NCBI GenBank assembly: GCA_934553285.1
Contig: CAKTFD010000042.1
Location: 1-18,082, forward strand
DNA length: 18,082 nucleotides
Source of the DNA: an uncultured Faecalibacterium sp.
GTDB lineage: Bacteria; Bacillota; Clostridia; Oscillospirales; Ruminococcaceae
Direction of reading: 5' to 3'
In this document: positions 1 through 6,836 of the stretch, in pieces
Position numbering within the stretch: the stretch's first letter is position 1
Layout: every line of letters begins with the position of its first letter
Position numbers and translations under genes: made by a program
Notes under the pieces: generated by a model
Seen by the model: the letters and a program-made list of their open reading frames with translations, nothing else
What the model was told of the DNA's origin: nothing
Database searches by the model: none

Positions 1-1280
1 GCCACGATGCACTTTTCGTGGTCGGTCAGGATGGAGTTCTTCTTCTGGTAGCCTGCAATGACCACCTCGATGCTCTCTTCCAGGTCAGCCTGGGTCACGC
101 TCTTGCGGCCTGCACGTACAGCGCGCAGGGCAGCCTCGTTTACAATGTTGGCCAGCTCTGCACCAGAAGCACCGGAGGCCATCCGTGCCACAGTATTAAA
201 GTCCACACCCGGGGCGATCTTCACCTTTTTAGCGTGCACTTTTAAGATCTCTTCGCGGCCTTTCAGGTCGGGCAGTTCCACGGGCACCCGGCGGTCAAAC
301 CGGCCGGGACGGGTCAGGGCGGGATCCAGCGAATCCGGGCGGTTGGTGGCTGCCAGGATGATGACCCCGGTATTGCCCTCAAAACCATCCATCTCGGTAA
401 GCAGCTGGTTCAGGGTCTGCTCCCGCTCATCATTGCCGCCCAGCTGGCCGCTGTTGCGCTTCTGGCCAATGGCATCGATCTCATCGATAAACACGATGCA
501 GGGCGCTTTTTCCTTTGCCTGGCGGAACAGATCCCGCACCTTGGAGGCACCCATGCCCACAAACATCTCCACAAACTCCGAGCCGGAAATGGAGAAGAAG
601 GGCACGTTGGACTCGCCTGCCACAGCCTTGGCCAGCATGGTCTTGCCGGTGCCCGGAGGGCCTACCAGCAAAATGCCCTTGGGCATGGAGGCACCGATTT
701 CCTCGTACTGCTTGGGGTCGTGCAGGTAATTGACGATCTCCTGCAGGTTCTCTTTGGCTTCGTCCTCACCGGCCACATCCGCAAAGCGGATGCCATGGGT
801 GGACTGCACATACACCTTGGCGTTGGATTTGCCCGCGCCGCCAAACATCATGGACCCGGGGCCGCCGCCCGCCTTTTCCATCAGCTTTTTGTTCATCTGG
901 TTGCCGATAAAGCTGAACAGCAGGATCGGCAGCACGAACCACAGCAGAAAACTGAACACCGGCGAACCCTGCTCCACGATCTCGCTGGAGAACTGTGCCC
1001 CTGCATCGTACAGGCGCTGGGTCAGGTCGGGGTCGTTCATCAGGCCGGTCTTGTAGATCTGCTTACCGTCCTTATCAGTAAAAATGATCTGGTTGGACTG
1101 GATATCCACCTTGCCGATCTGCTCCTGCTCGGTCATGCTCATAAAGGTACCGTAGTCTACTTCCTGTACCTGACGCTCGGTCAGCCAGGGCATCACTACC
1201 AGGTTGAGCACCAGCAGCACCAGCAGCACAATGGCATAATAGATGGCCAGCGGCTTTTTGGATGGCTTGACTTCTTTCAT
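1..1280 (-). CDS. ftsH: ATP-dependent zinc metalloprotease FtsH (partial, C-terminus beyond window)
   Basis: Membrane-anchored AAA+ protease that unfolds and degrades misfolded or short-lived proteins at the cytoplasmic face of the membrane. 426 residues are visible. Seen in order: a first membrane helix at about residues 10-32, an extracytoplasmic segment, a second helix at about 110-128, Walker A GPPGTGKT near residue 208, Walker B IVFIDEIDAIG, and the second region of homology with ATNRPDSLDPALTRPGRFDRR. The visible part ends at DHEKCIVA, just before the expected HExxH zinc site, so the protease active site is off the edge. The ATG at 1280-1278 is chosen because AAAGGAGGA (1296-1288) lies 7 nt upstream and the product begins MKEVKPSKKP before the first helix. 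The gene runs divergently from the leucine operon. Identity is firm; the family is usually about 600-700 residues. Confidence 0.97.
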   Translation of the reverse strand, partial: MKEVKPSKKPLAIYYAIVLLVLLVLNLVVMPWLTERQVQEVDYGTFMSMTEQEQIGKVDIQSNQIIFTDKDGKQIYKTGLMNDPDLTQRLYDAGAQFSSEIVEQGSPVFSFLLWFVLPILLFSFIGNQMNKKLMEKAGGGPGSMMFGGAGKSNAKVYVQSTHGIRFADVAGEDEAKENLQEIVNYLHDPKQYEEIGASMPKGILLVGPPGTGKTMLAKAVAGESNVPFFSISGSEFVEMFVGMGASKVRDLFRQAKEKAPCIVFIDEIDAIGQKRNSGQLGGNDEREQTLNQLLTEMDGFEGNTGVIILAATNRPDSLDPALTRPGRFDRRVPVELPDLKGREEILKVHAKKVKIAPGVDFNTVARMASGASGAELANIVNEAALRAVRAGRKSVTQADLEESIEVVIAGYQKKNSILTDHEKCIV

Positions 1281-1325
1281 GGATCATTCCTCCTTTTATA
1301 TAAAAGTGGGCATCCACCCGTTTGC

Positions 1326-1341
1326 TGTGTCCAGTATACCA
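1326..1341 (-). promoter_or_regulatory. ftsH promoter, extended -10
   Basis: On the minus strand TATACT (1338-1333) is preceded by TGG (1341-1339), giving an extended -10 of the form TGnTATACT about 45 nt upstream of the ftsH start codon. No good -35 box is seen at the usual distance; TTGCAG lies 15 nt upstream. The extended -10 may make up for this. Expected transcription start is near 1326. Confidence 0.55.
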
Positions 1342-1503
1342 CACATTTTTGCCCTGCAACAGCATCCCGAGGGCAACTTTGCAAAAACTTAGCAGTTTTT
1401 TAACAAAGCAGGTTGGTGCTGCCTTTTTTCCGAAAGGGAGCGGGCTTATGCCGCTGCGAGGCAGCCTTTATCCTCAATTCGGCATGATTTTCCCTGCCGG
1501 ATT

Positions 1504-1518
1504 ATGAAATCGTTTCAT
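1504..1518. repeat. 15-bp inverted repeat upstream of the leu promoter
   Basis: ATGAAA-TCG-TTTCAT is a perfect odd-centred dyad, ending 21 bp before the -35 box of the leucine promoter. The position and the size fit an operator for a dimeric repressor or activator, but no regulator gene is in the window. The rest of 1342-1539 shows no gene; it is AT-richer than the flanks and separates two divergent transcription units. Confidence 0.4.
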
Positions 1519-1539
1519 CCTTGTGTTGAGTAAAGCTTC

Positions 1540-1568
1540 TTGACAGTTTCTGGCAATCATGCTAGAAT
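1540..1568 (+). promoter_or_regulatory. leucine operon promoter
   Basis: TTGACA (1540-1545, perfect -35), a 17-nt spacer, and TAGAAT (1563-1568, five of six -10 bases). Expected transcription start is near 1575, which places the whole T-box leader in the transcript. Confidence 0.85.
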
Positions 1569-1574
1569 TATCTC

Positions 1575-1886
1575 ACTTTCAACAAAGTGCAAATGCGTTG
1601 ACGGGGAAAAAACCGATTTTCTTCTGCGTGCAGAGAGCCGCCGGGTGGTGCAAGGCGGGTGCAGGGGGCTTCGGATACTGGCCCCTGAGCGGCAGAGCTG
1701 AACGGGATAGTAAGCGCTGACGGACGCCCACCGTTACAGGGGCAGCGATTCGCCGCCAGGCCGATCGTGCAAAGTGGCTGCACCCTGCTGTGCAGCAAGG
1801 AGAGTGGTACCACGGGTGCCCTGTAAACGCTTTTTACAGGCTCTCGTCTCTCAAGGTTTTCGCCTTGAAAGACGGGAGCCTTTTTT
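1575..1886 (+). promoter_or_regulatory. T-box leader (tRNA-Leu sensing riboswitch), CUG specifier
   Basis: T-box leaders read the charging state of a tRNA and let transcription proceed when the uncharged tRNA binds. Seen here: the Stem I start TGCGTTGACGGGG, the AG-bulge AGAGAGCC, the GGTG loop motif, a specifier loop with CTG at 1678-1680 followed by a purine, CACCGTTA before the 3' domain, and the T-box TGGTACCACGG at 1805-1815. The antiterminator can be placed exactly: AGAG (1801-1804) pairs with CTCT (1848-1851) and ACG (1812-1814) with CGT (1845-1847), leaving TGGTACC as the tRNA-binding bulge. CTG codes for leucine, which agrees with the downstream genes. The loop between the antiterminator arms holds its own hairpin, CCTGTAAA/TTTACAGG at about 1820-1840. 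Confidence 0.95.
1839..1886 (+). terminator. T-box-controlled terminator
   Basis: GGCTCTCGTCTCTCAAGG (1839-1856) folds with CCTTGAAAGACGGGAGCC (1863-1880) around a TTTTCG loop, followed by six T (1881-1886). Its 5' arm contains the 3' strand of the antiterminator (1845-1851), so the two structures exclude each other. Confidence 0.93.
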
Positions 1887-1962
1887 CGTACAACAGGCGC
1901 AGCAGTGCAAAAGGCCTCCCCCCACCAGGTAAAGGCTTTATGCGATTCAGGAGGACAACAGG

Positions 1963-3615
1963 ATGATGGACGCTACCAAGTACGCACCGGGTTACTACCC
2001 GGTACCCGCCGGCTACGACAGCTGGGTAAAAAAAGACCATATTGAAACAGCACCTGCCTGGTGCAGCGTAGACCTGCGGGACGGCAACCAGGCGCTGATC
2101 GTGCCCATGAGCCTGGAGGAAAAGCTGGAGTTCTTCCGGATGCTGGTAAAAATCGGCTTCAAGGAGATCGAGGTGGGTTTCCCCGCTGCCAGCGAGACCG
2201 AGTACGAGTTCCTGCGCACCCTGATCGAAAAGGACATGATCCCCGCCGATGTGACCGTGCAGGTGCTGACCCAGTGCCGCGACCACATCATCCGCCGCAC
2301 CTTCGAGGCGGTCAAGGGCGCACCCCGGGCTGTGATCCACTTTTACAACTCCACCTCGGTGGCGCAGCGGGAGCAGGTGTTCCACAAATCCAAGGCTGAG
2401 ATCAAGCAGATCGCCGTGGACGGTGCAAAGCTGGTAAAACAGCTCAGCGAAGAGTACGAGGGCAATTTTCTGTTCGAGTACAGCCCTGAGAGCTTTACCG
2501 GCACCGAGGTGGACTACGCCGTAGAGGTGTGCAACGCAGTGCTGGATATCATGCAGCCCACCCCGGAGCGCCCCATGATCATCAACCTGCCGGTGACTGT
2601 GGAAATGAGCATGCCCCACGTATACGCCAACCAGATCGAATACTGCGATAAGCACCTGAAATACCGGGACAGCGTTATCATCTCTACCCATCCGCACAAC
2701 GACCGCGGCACCGGCGTAGCCTGTGCAGAGCTGGCGGTGCTGGCAGGTGCACAGCGGGTGGAGTGCTGCCTGTTTGGCAACGGCGAGCGCACCGGTAATG
2801 TGGATGCTGTGACCCTGGCCATGAACATGTACAGCCACGGCGTGGACCCCAAGCTGGACTTCTCGGATATGCCTGCCATCTGCGCCACCTACGAGCGGGT
2901 GACCCGGATGCACATCTACGAGCGCACCCCCTACGCCGGGCAGCTGGTGTTTGCCGCGTTCTCCGGCAGCCATCAGGATGCCATTGCCAAGGGTATGGCC
3001 TACCGCAAGGCATCTGGCGAGCATCGCTGGACCTGCCCCTATATCCCGGTAGACCCCCACGACATCGGCCGCACCTACGATGCCGATGTGATCCGCATCA
3101 ACAGCCAGAGCGGCAAGGGCGGCATCGGCTTTGTGCTGGAGCAGAACTACGGCTACAACCTGCCGCCCAAGATGCGCGAGGCACTGGGCTACAAGGTAAA
3201 GAGCGTATCCGACCATAGCCACAAGGAGCTGAGCGCCGGCGAGGTGCTGCGCATCTTTGAGGACAGCTTCCTCAACCGCACAAAGCCCCTGAACGTGGCG
3301 GAAGCCCACTTTGCCCAGACCGGCGGCATTACCGCAACCGTTACGCTGGAGCTGAACGGCCAGCACAAGGTGGTCACCTCGGTGGGCAATGGCCGCCTGG
3401 ATGCCGTGGCCAACGCCATCCAGAGCGCCACCGGCATGGATTTTCATCTGGAGACCTACTCCGAGCACAGCCTGGACGAGGGTTCCACCTCCCGCGCGGC
3501 CTCCTATGTGGGCCTTGTCTGGGGCGATGGCACCGTCACCTGGGGTGCCGGTACCGACACCGACATCATCGTGGCCGGTATCCGTGCCCTTGTCAGCGCT
3601 ATCAATAATCGATAA
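1963..3615 (+). CDS. leuA: 2-isopropylmalate synthase LeuA (long, LeuA2-type)
   Basis: First committed step of leucine synthesis: acetyl-CoA plus 2-oxoisovalerate gives 2-isopropylmalate, in the cytoplasm. 550 residues. An N-terminal extension (APGYYPVPAGYDSW) leads into the HMGL-like barrel; the metal-binding Asp40 is in VDLRDGNQAL, His243 and His245 are in STHPHNDRGTG, and GNGERTGNVD follows. The C-terminal part from about residue 430 matches the LeuA allosteric domain that binds leucine. Length and the SVDLRDGNQ motif fit the long class found in actinobacteria, fungi and some Firmicutes rather than the 510-residue E. coli class. AGGAGG (1949-1954) is 8 nt before ATG 1963; ATG 1966 is an alternative. 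It is the first gene after the T-box, so control is likely by tRNA charging and by leucine feedback. Confidence 0.96.
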   Translation: MMDATKYAPGYYPVPAGYDSWVKKDHIETAPAWCSVDLRDGNQALIVPMSLEEKLEFFRMLVKIGFKEIEVGFPAASETEYEFLRTLIEKDMIPADVTVQVLTQCRDHIIRRTFEAVKGAPRAVIHFYNSTSVAQREQVFHKSKAEIKQIAVDGAKLVKQLSEEYEGNFLFEYSPESFTGTEVDYAVEVCNAVLDIMQPTPERPMIINLPVTVEMSMPHVYANQIEYCDKHLKYRDSVIISTHPHNDRGTGVACAELAVLAGAQRVECCLFGNGERTGNVDAVTLAMNMYSHGVDPKLDFSDMPAICATYERVTRMHIYERTPYAGQLVFAAFSGSHQDAIAKGMAYRKASGEHRWTCPYIPVDPHDIGRTYDADVIRINSQSGKGGIGFVLEQNYGYNLPPKMREALGYKVKSVSDHSHKELSAGEVLRIFEDSFLNRTKPLNVAEAHFAQTGGITATVTLELNGQHKVVTSVGNGRLDAVANAIQSATGMDFHLETYSEHSLDEGSTSRAASYVGLVWGDGTVTWGAGTDTDIIVAGIRALVSAINNR

Positions 3616-3752
3616 TACCCCCTCAGTCTTTGCTCCACAAAGACAGCTCCCCCAAGGGGGCGCCTTATAGCATGGCTGAAAGTTCCCCTCCGAAACGAAA
3701 AGCCGTCCCCCTTGGGGAAGGTGGCACGGCGTAAGCCGTGACGGAAGGGGTA
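3616..3752. repeat. 137-bp palindromic MITE-like element
   Basis: The element begins TACCCC right after the leuA stop and ends GGGGTA, with long imperfect inverted arms: CTCCCCCAAGGGGG on the left and CCCCCTTGGGGAAGGTGG on the right. Each arm carries its own small stem-loop, GTCTTTG/CAAAGAC (left) and CACGGC/GCCGTG (right). It codes for nothing that I can support. Its ends, size and intergenic position are those of a non-autonomous repeat; I recall similar repeats from Faecalibacterium genomes, which I could not check here. In the leu transcript it would form a strong double hairpin between leuA and leuC. Confidence 0.8.
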
Positions 3753-3794
3753 TCCCAGACAGCTGCAAATCAAATAAAAAAGGAGAACACCACC

Positions 3795-5054
3795 ATGGGA
3801 ATGACCCTGACGCAGAAGATCCTTGCCGCACATGCCGGGCTGCCGGAGGTAAAGGCAGGCCAGCTCATCAATGCCAAGCTGGACATCGTGCTGGGCAACG
3901 ATATCACCACCCCGGTCGCCATCAACGAGTTTGAGCGCGCCGGTTTTGACCGCGTGTTCGATAAGGAGCACATCGCCATCGTGCTGGATCACTTTGTGCC
4001 CAACAAGGATATCAAGAGCGCCACCCAGTCCAAGCAGTGCCGGGAGTTTGCCAACAAGTACGATATCCTTAACTTCTACGATGTCGGGCAGATGGGCATC
4101 GAGCACGCCCTGCTGCCGGAAAAAGGCATCGTGACCGCCGGAGACTGCGTGATCGGCGCAGACAGCCACACCTGCACCTACGGTGCGCTGGGTGCCTTTT
4201 CTACCGGCGTAGGCTCCACCGATATGGCCGCCGGTATGGCCACCGGCATGGCATGGTTCAAGGTGCCCTCTGCCATCCGCTTTGTGCTGAAAGGCAGCTT
4301 TGGCCCCCGGGTGTCCGGCAAAGACCTTATCCTGCACATCATCGGGCAGATCGGCGTGGATGGCGCGCTGTACAAGTCCATGGAGTTTACCGGCCCGGGC
4401 GTGGCAGGCCTGACCATGGACGACCGCCTGTGCATCTGCAACATGGCCATTGAAGCCGGTGCCAAAAACGGCATCTTCCCGGTGGACGATGTGACCCGCG
4501 CCTATCTTGCGGGCCGCAGCCAGCGCCCGCCGGTGTTCTACGAAGCCGACTCCGATGCCGTATACGAGCAGACCATCGAGATCGACCTGAGCACGCTGGA
4601 ACCCACCGTCAGCTACCCCCACCTGCCCGAAAACACCCACAAGGCCAGCGAGGGTGCCGCCATCCGCATCGATCAGGTAGTCATCGGCAGCTGCACCAAC
4701 GGCCGTCTGGAGGACATGGAGGCCGCCTACAACATCCTCAAGGGCCGGCACATCGCCAAAGGGGTGCGGGGCATCATCATACCCGCCACCATGGCCGTAT
4801 ACAAGGAGTGCATCCTGCGTGGCTGGACCACCGCCTTTATCGATGCGGGCTGCATCGTATCCACCCCCACCTGCGGCCCCTGCCTGGGCGGATATATGGG
4901 CATCCTTGCCGCAGGCGAGCGCTGCGTTTCCACCACCAACCGCAACTTTGTGGGGCGCATGGGCCATGTAGACAGTGAAGTCTATCTGGCCTCCCCTGCC
5001 ACCGCCGCCGCCAGTGCACTGACCGGCTGCATCACCGACCCCCGTACGGTCTGA
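3795..5054 (+). CDS. leuC: 3-isopropylmalate dehydratase large subunit LeuC
   Basis: With LeuD it isomerises 2-isopropylmalate to 3-isopropylmalate through a [4Fe-4S] cluster. 419 residues, the usual length of the short (archaeal-like) LeuC class. Cluster ligands are visible as Cys300 in GSCTNGR and Cys360 and Cys363 in TCGPCLGG. Further aconitase-family blocks are GADSHTCTYGALG and a FSTGVGSTDMA segment. The frame is open upstream to 3738, but the first 19 codons would start inside the palindromic repeat; ATG 3795 has AAAAAAGGAG just upstream and gives the normal N-terminus MGMTLTQKILAAHAG. LeuD follows after 18 nt, consistent with a co-translated pair. Confidence 0.96.
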   Translation: MGMTLTQKILAAHAGLPEVKAGQLINAKLDIVLGNDITTPVAINEFERAGFDRVFDKEHIAIVLDHFVPNKDIKSATQSKQCREFANKYDILNFYDVGQMGIEHALLPEKGIVTAGDCVIGADSHTCTYGALGAFSTGVGSTDMAAGMATGMAWFKVPSAIRFVLKGSFGPRVSGKDLILHIIGQIGVDGALYKSMEFTGPGVAGLTMDDRLCICNMAIEAGAKNGIFPVDDVTRAYLAGRSQRPPVFYEADSDAVYEQTIEIDLSTLEPTVSYPHLPENTHKASEGAAIRIDQVVIGSCTNGRLEDMEAAYNILKGRHIAKGVRGIIIPATMAVYKECILRGWTTAFIDAGCIVSTPTCGPCLGGYMGILAAGERCVSTTNRNFVGRMGHVDSEVYLASPATAAASALTGCITDPRTV

Positions 5055-5072
5055 CCCGAAAGGAGCATGAGC

Positions 5073-5555
5073 ATGAACGCAAGAGGTTCTGTTTTTAAAT
5101 ACCCGGACAATGTGGATACCGATGTTATCATCCCGGCACGGCACCTGAACACGCAGGACGCCAAAGAGCTTGCCAGCCACTGCATGGAGGATATCGACCC
5201 CGATTTTGTAAACAAGGTACAGCCCGGCGATATCATGGTGGGCGGCTGGAACTTTGGCTGCGGCTCCTCCCGTGAGCACGCCCCCCTGTGCATCAAAACT
5301 GCAGGCATTGCGGTGGTCATCGCCAAGAGCTTTGCCCGCATCTTCTACCGCAACAGCATCAACATCGGCCTGCCCATCATGGAGTGCCCGGAGGCTGTGG
5401 ATGCCATCCAGGCAGGCGATACCGTCCGGGTGGATTTTGATACCGGCATCATCACCGATGAGACCACCGGTGCCACCTTCCAGGCCGAGCCTTTCCCGCC
5501 CTTTATCCAGCACATCATCTCCGCCGGTGGTCTGATGAAGGCGATTCGGGAGTGA
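5073..5555 (+). CDS. leuD: 3-isopropylmalate dehydratase small subunit LeuD
   Basis: Small (swivel) subunit that completes the isopropylmalate isomerase active site with LeuC. 160 residues, typical of the short LeuD class. Motifs seen: an N-terminal GSVFKYPDNVDTDVIIPARH segment and GGWNFGCGSSREHAP, the substrate-binding swivel signature. Two in-frame ATGs are possible. ATG 5067 lies only 1 nt from AAGGAG (5060-5065), too close, while ATG 5073 lies 7 nt from it, so 5073 is chosen. The annotation could equally be found two codons longer. Confidence 0.95.
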   Translation: MNARGSVFKYPDNVDTDVIIPARHLNTQDAKELASHCMEDIDPDFVNKVQPGDIMVGGWNFGCGSSREHAPLCIKTAGIAVVIAKSFARIFYRNSINIGLPIMECPEAVDAIQAGDTVRVDFDTGIITDETTGATFQAEPFPPFIQHIISAGGLMKAIRE

Positions 5556-5609
5556 CCCTCCTTCGTAGAACCGTGTTCATCGCGGCCCGCAGGCTGTGAC
5601 GGAAGGGGC
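5556..5609. repeat. degenerate fragment of the palindromic repeat
   Basis: CTGTGACGGAAGGGG (5595-5609) differs by one base from CCGTGACGGAAGGGG at the right end of the 3616-3752 element, and ACCCTCCTTCG near 5554 loosely mirrors it. It lies between leuD and leuB. It may be a shortened or decayed copy; the evidence is one 15-base match plus a weak second arm. Confidence 0.45.
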
Positions 5610-5651
5610 GGTTTGCGCCTTGCTGCCAATTATGATAAAAGGAGTAACCCT

Positions 5652-6725
5652 ATGGAAAAAAATATTGCTGTCATCTGGGGCGATTGCTCCAGCCCGGAGA
5701 TCGTAAAACAGACGCTCCGGGTGCTGGATAAGGTAGCCGAAAAGTACGGCCACACCTTCCACTATACCGCTGCCGCCATGGGCGGTGAAGCCATTGATAA
5801 GTACGGCGACCCCCTGCCCCAGCATGAGCTGGACAAGTGCCTTGCTGCCGACAGCGTACTGCTGGGCGCGGTGGGCGGCCCCAAGTGGGAGGGGCTGCCC
5901 GGAGCACAGCGGCCGGAAAAAGGCCTGCTGCGGCTGCGTGCGGGCATGGGGCTGTACGCCAACAACCGCCCCGCAAAGATCTGGCCGCAGCTGGCCCCTG
6001 CCAGCCCGCTCAAGCCGGAGATCGTGGCCAAGGGCATTGATCTGCTCATCGTGCGGGAGCTGATCGGCGGTGTATACTTTGGCCAGCACGAGACCCACAC
6101 CCTGGAAAACGGCGAGCAGCAGGCCGTGGACACCATGCCCTATGCGGAGCACGAGATCGAGCGCATTGGCCGCATCGGCTTTGAGACCGCCCGCAAGCGC
6201 CGCAAAAAGCTGTGCTGCGTGGACAAGGCCAACGTGCTGGATACCAGCCGCCTGTGGCGTGCGGTGATGCACCGGCTGCAGGCAGAGTACCCGGATGTGG
6301 AATACAGTGAGATGTTTGTGGACAACTGCGCCATGCAGCTGGTCAAGGACCCCGCCCAGTTCGACGTTATCGTGACCGAGAACATGTTCGGCGACATCCT
6401 CTCGGACGAAGCCTCCATGATCACCGGTTCCATCGGCATGATCCCCTCCTCCAGCCTGGGCGATGGCACCCGCGGGCTGTATGAGCCGATCCACGGCTCT
6501 GCGCCGGACATTGCAGGCAAGGACATCGTAAACCCCACCGCCTGCATCCTTTCTGCCGCCATGATGCTGCGCTACTCCTTTGGCATGGCGGAGGAAGCCG
6601 ATGCCATTGAGAACGCTGTGGGCCGTGTGCTGGACAAGGGCCTGCGCACCGCCGACAACATGAGTCCCGGCTGCGTCTGCCTGAGCTGCTCTGCCATGGG
6701 CAGCGCCATCCTTGCTGAACTATAA
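5652..6725 (+). CDS. leuB: 3-isopropylmalate dehydrogenase LeuB
   Basis: NAD-dependent oxidation and decarboxylation of 3-isopropylmalate to 2-oxoisocaproate, the precursor of leucine. 357 residues, normal length. Substrate and catalytic residues of the family are in place: Arg96 and Arg106 in LLRLRAGMGLYANNRP, Arg135 in VRELIGG, Tyr142 in GVYFG, Lys192 in CCVDKANVL, Asp224, and Asp248 and Asp252 in ENMFGDILSDEAS. The NAD site GSAPDIAGK is present. Two family blocks are unusual: the N-terminus reads IAVIWGDCSSPEIVKQ where most enzymes have a GDGIGPE motif, and RELIGG replaces the common RELTGG. AAAGGAG (5638-5644) lies 7 nt before ATG 5652; the frame is open to a TTG at 5613, which has no such site. 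Last gene of the operon. Confidence 0.95.
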   Translation: MEKNIAVIWGDCSSPEIVKQTLRVLDKVAEKYGHTFHYTAAAMGGEAIDKYGDPLPQHELDKCLAADSVLLGAVGGPKWEGLPGAQRPEKGLLRLRAGMGLYANNRPAKIWPQLAPASPLKPEIVAKGIDLLIVRELIGGVYFGQHETHTLENGEQQAVDTMPYAEHEIERIGRIGFETARKRRKKLCCVDKANVLDTSRLWRAVMHRLQAEYPDVEYSEMFVDNCAMQLVKDPAQFDVIVTENMFGDILSDEASMITGSIGMIPSSSLGDGTRGLYEPIHGSAPDIAGKDIVNPTACILSAAMMLRYSFGMAEEADAIENAVGRVLDKGLRTADNMSPGCVCLSCSAMGSAILAEL

Positions 6726-6746
6726 GATACCTCTGAAACAGATAGA

Positions 6747-6784
6747 GAAAATGGGCTGTTGCATCTCGCAACAGCCCATTTTTT
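6747..6784. terminator. bidirectional terminator between leuB and bglA
   Basis: AAATGGGCTGTTGC (6749-6762) and GCAACAGCCCATTT (6768-6781) form a 14-bp perfect stem with a 5-nt loop, with T-runs on the right and A-runs on the left. It can end the leucine operon on the plus strand and the beta-glucoside operon on the minus strand. Confidence 0.93.
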
Positions 6785-6836
6785 ATAAAGGAGGAATGTC
6801 TTTATAACAGAGGCGGAAGTGTTTTACGCGGGGGCA

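Noticed and set aside
1506..1518. CcpA cre site in the leu promoter dyad
   Set aside because: TGAAATCGTTTCA has the central CG but fails the cre consensus at the last three positions.
3738..3794. Upstream start of leuC adding 19 residues
   Set aside because: It lies in the right arm of the palindromic repeat and has no ribosome site; ATG 3795 has one.
1834..3831. 665-codon minus-strand frame over leuA, and a similar one over leuC and leuD (3504-5513)
   Set aside because: Mirror frames of strongly biased coding sequence with no motifs; both run across gene boundaries and the repeat.
5613..5651. TTG start for leuB, 13 codons upstream
   Set aside because: No ribosome site, and the residues do not match LeuB; ATG 5652 has AAAGGAG.
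6788..6807. AAGGAGGA followed by ATG on the plus strand after the leuB terminator
   Set aside because: The frame ends after three codons, and the stretch lies between convergent genes.
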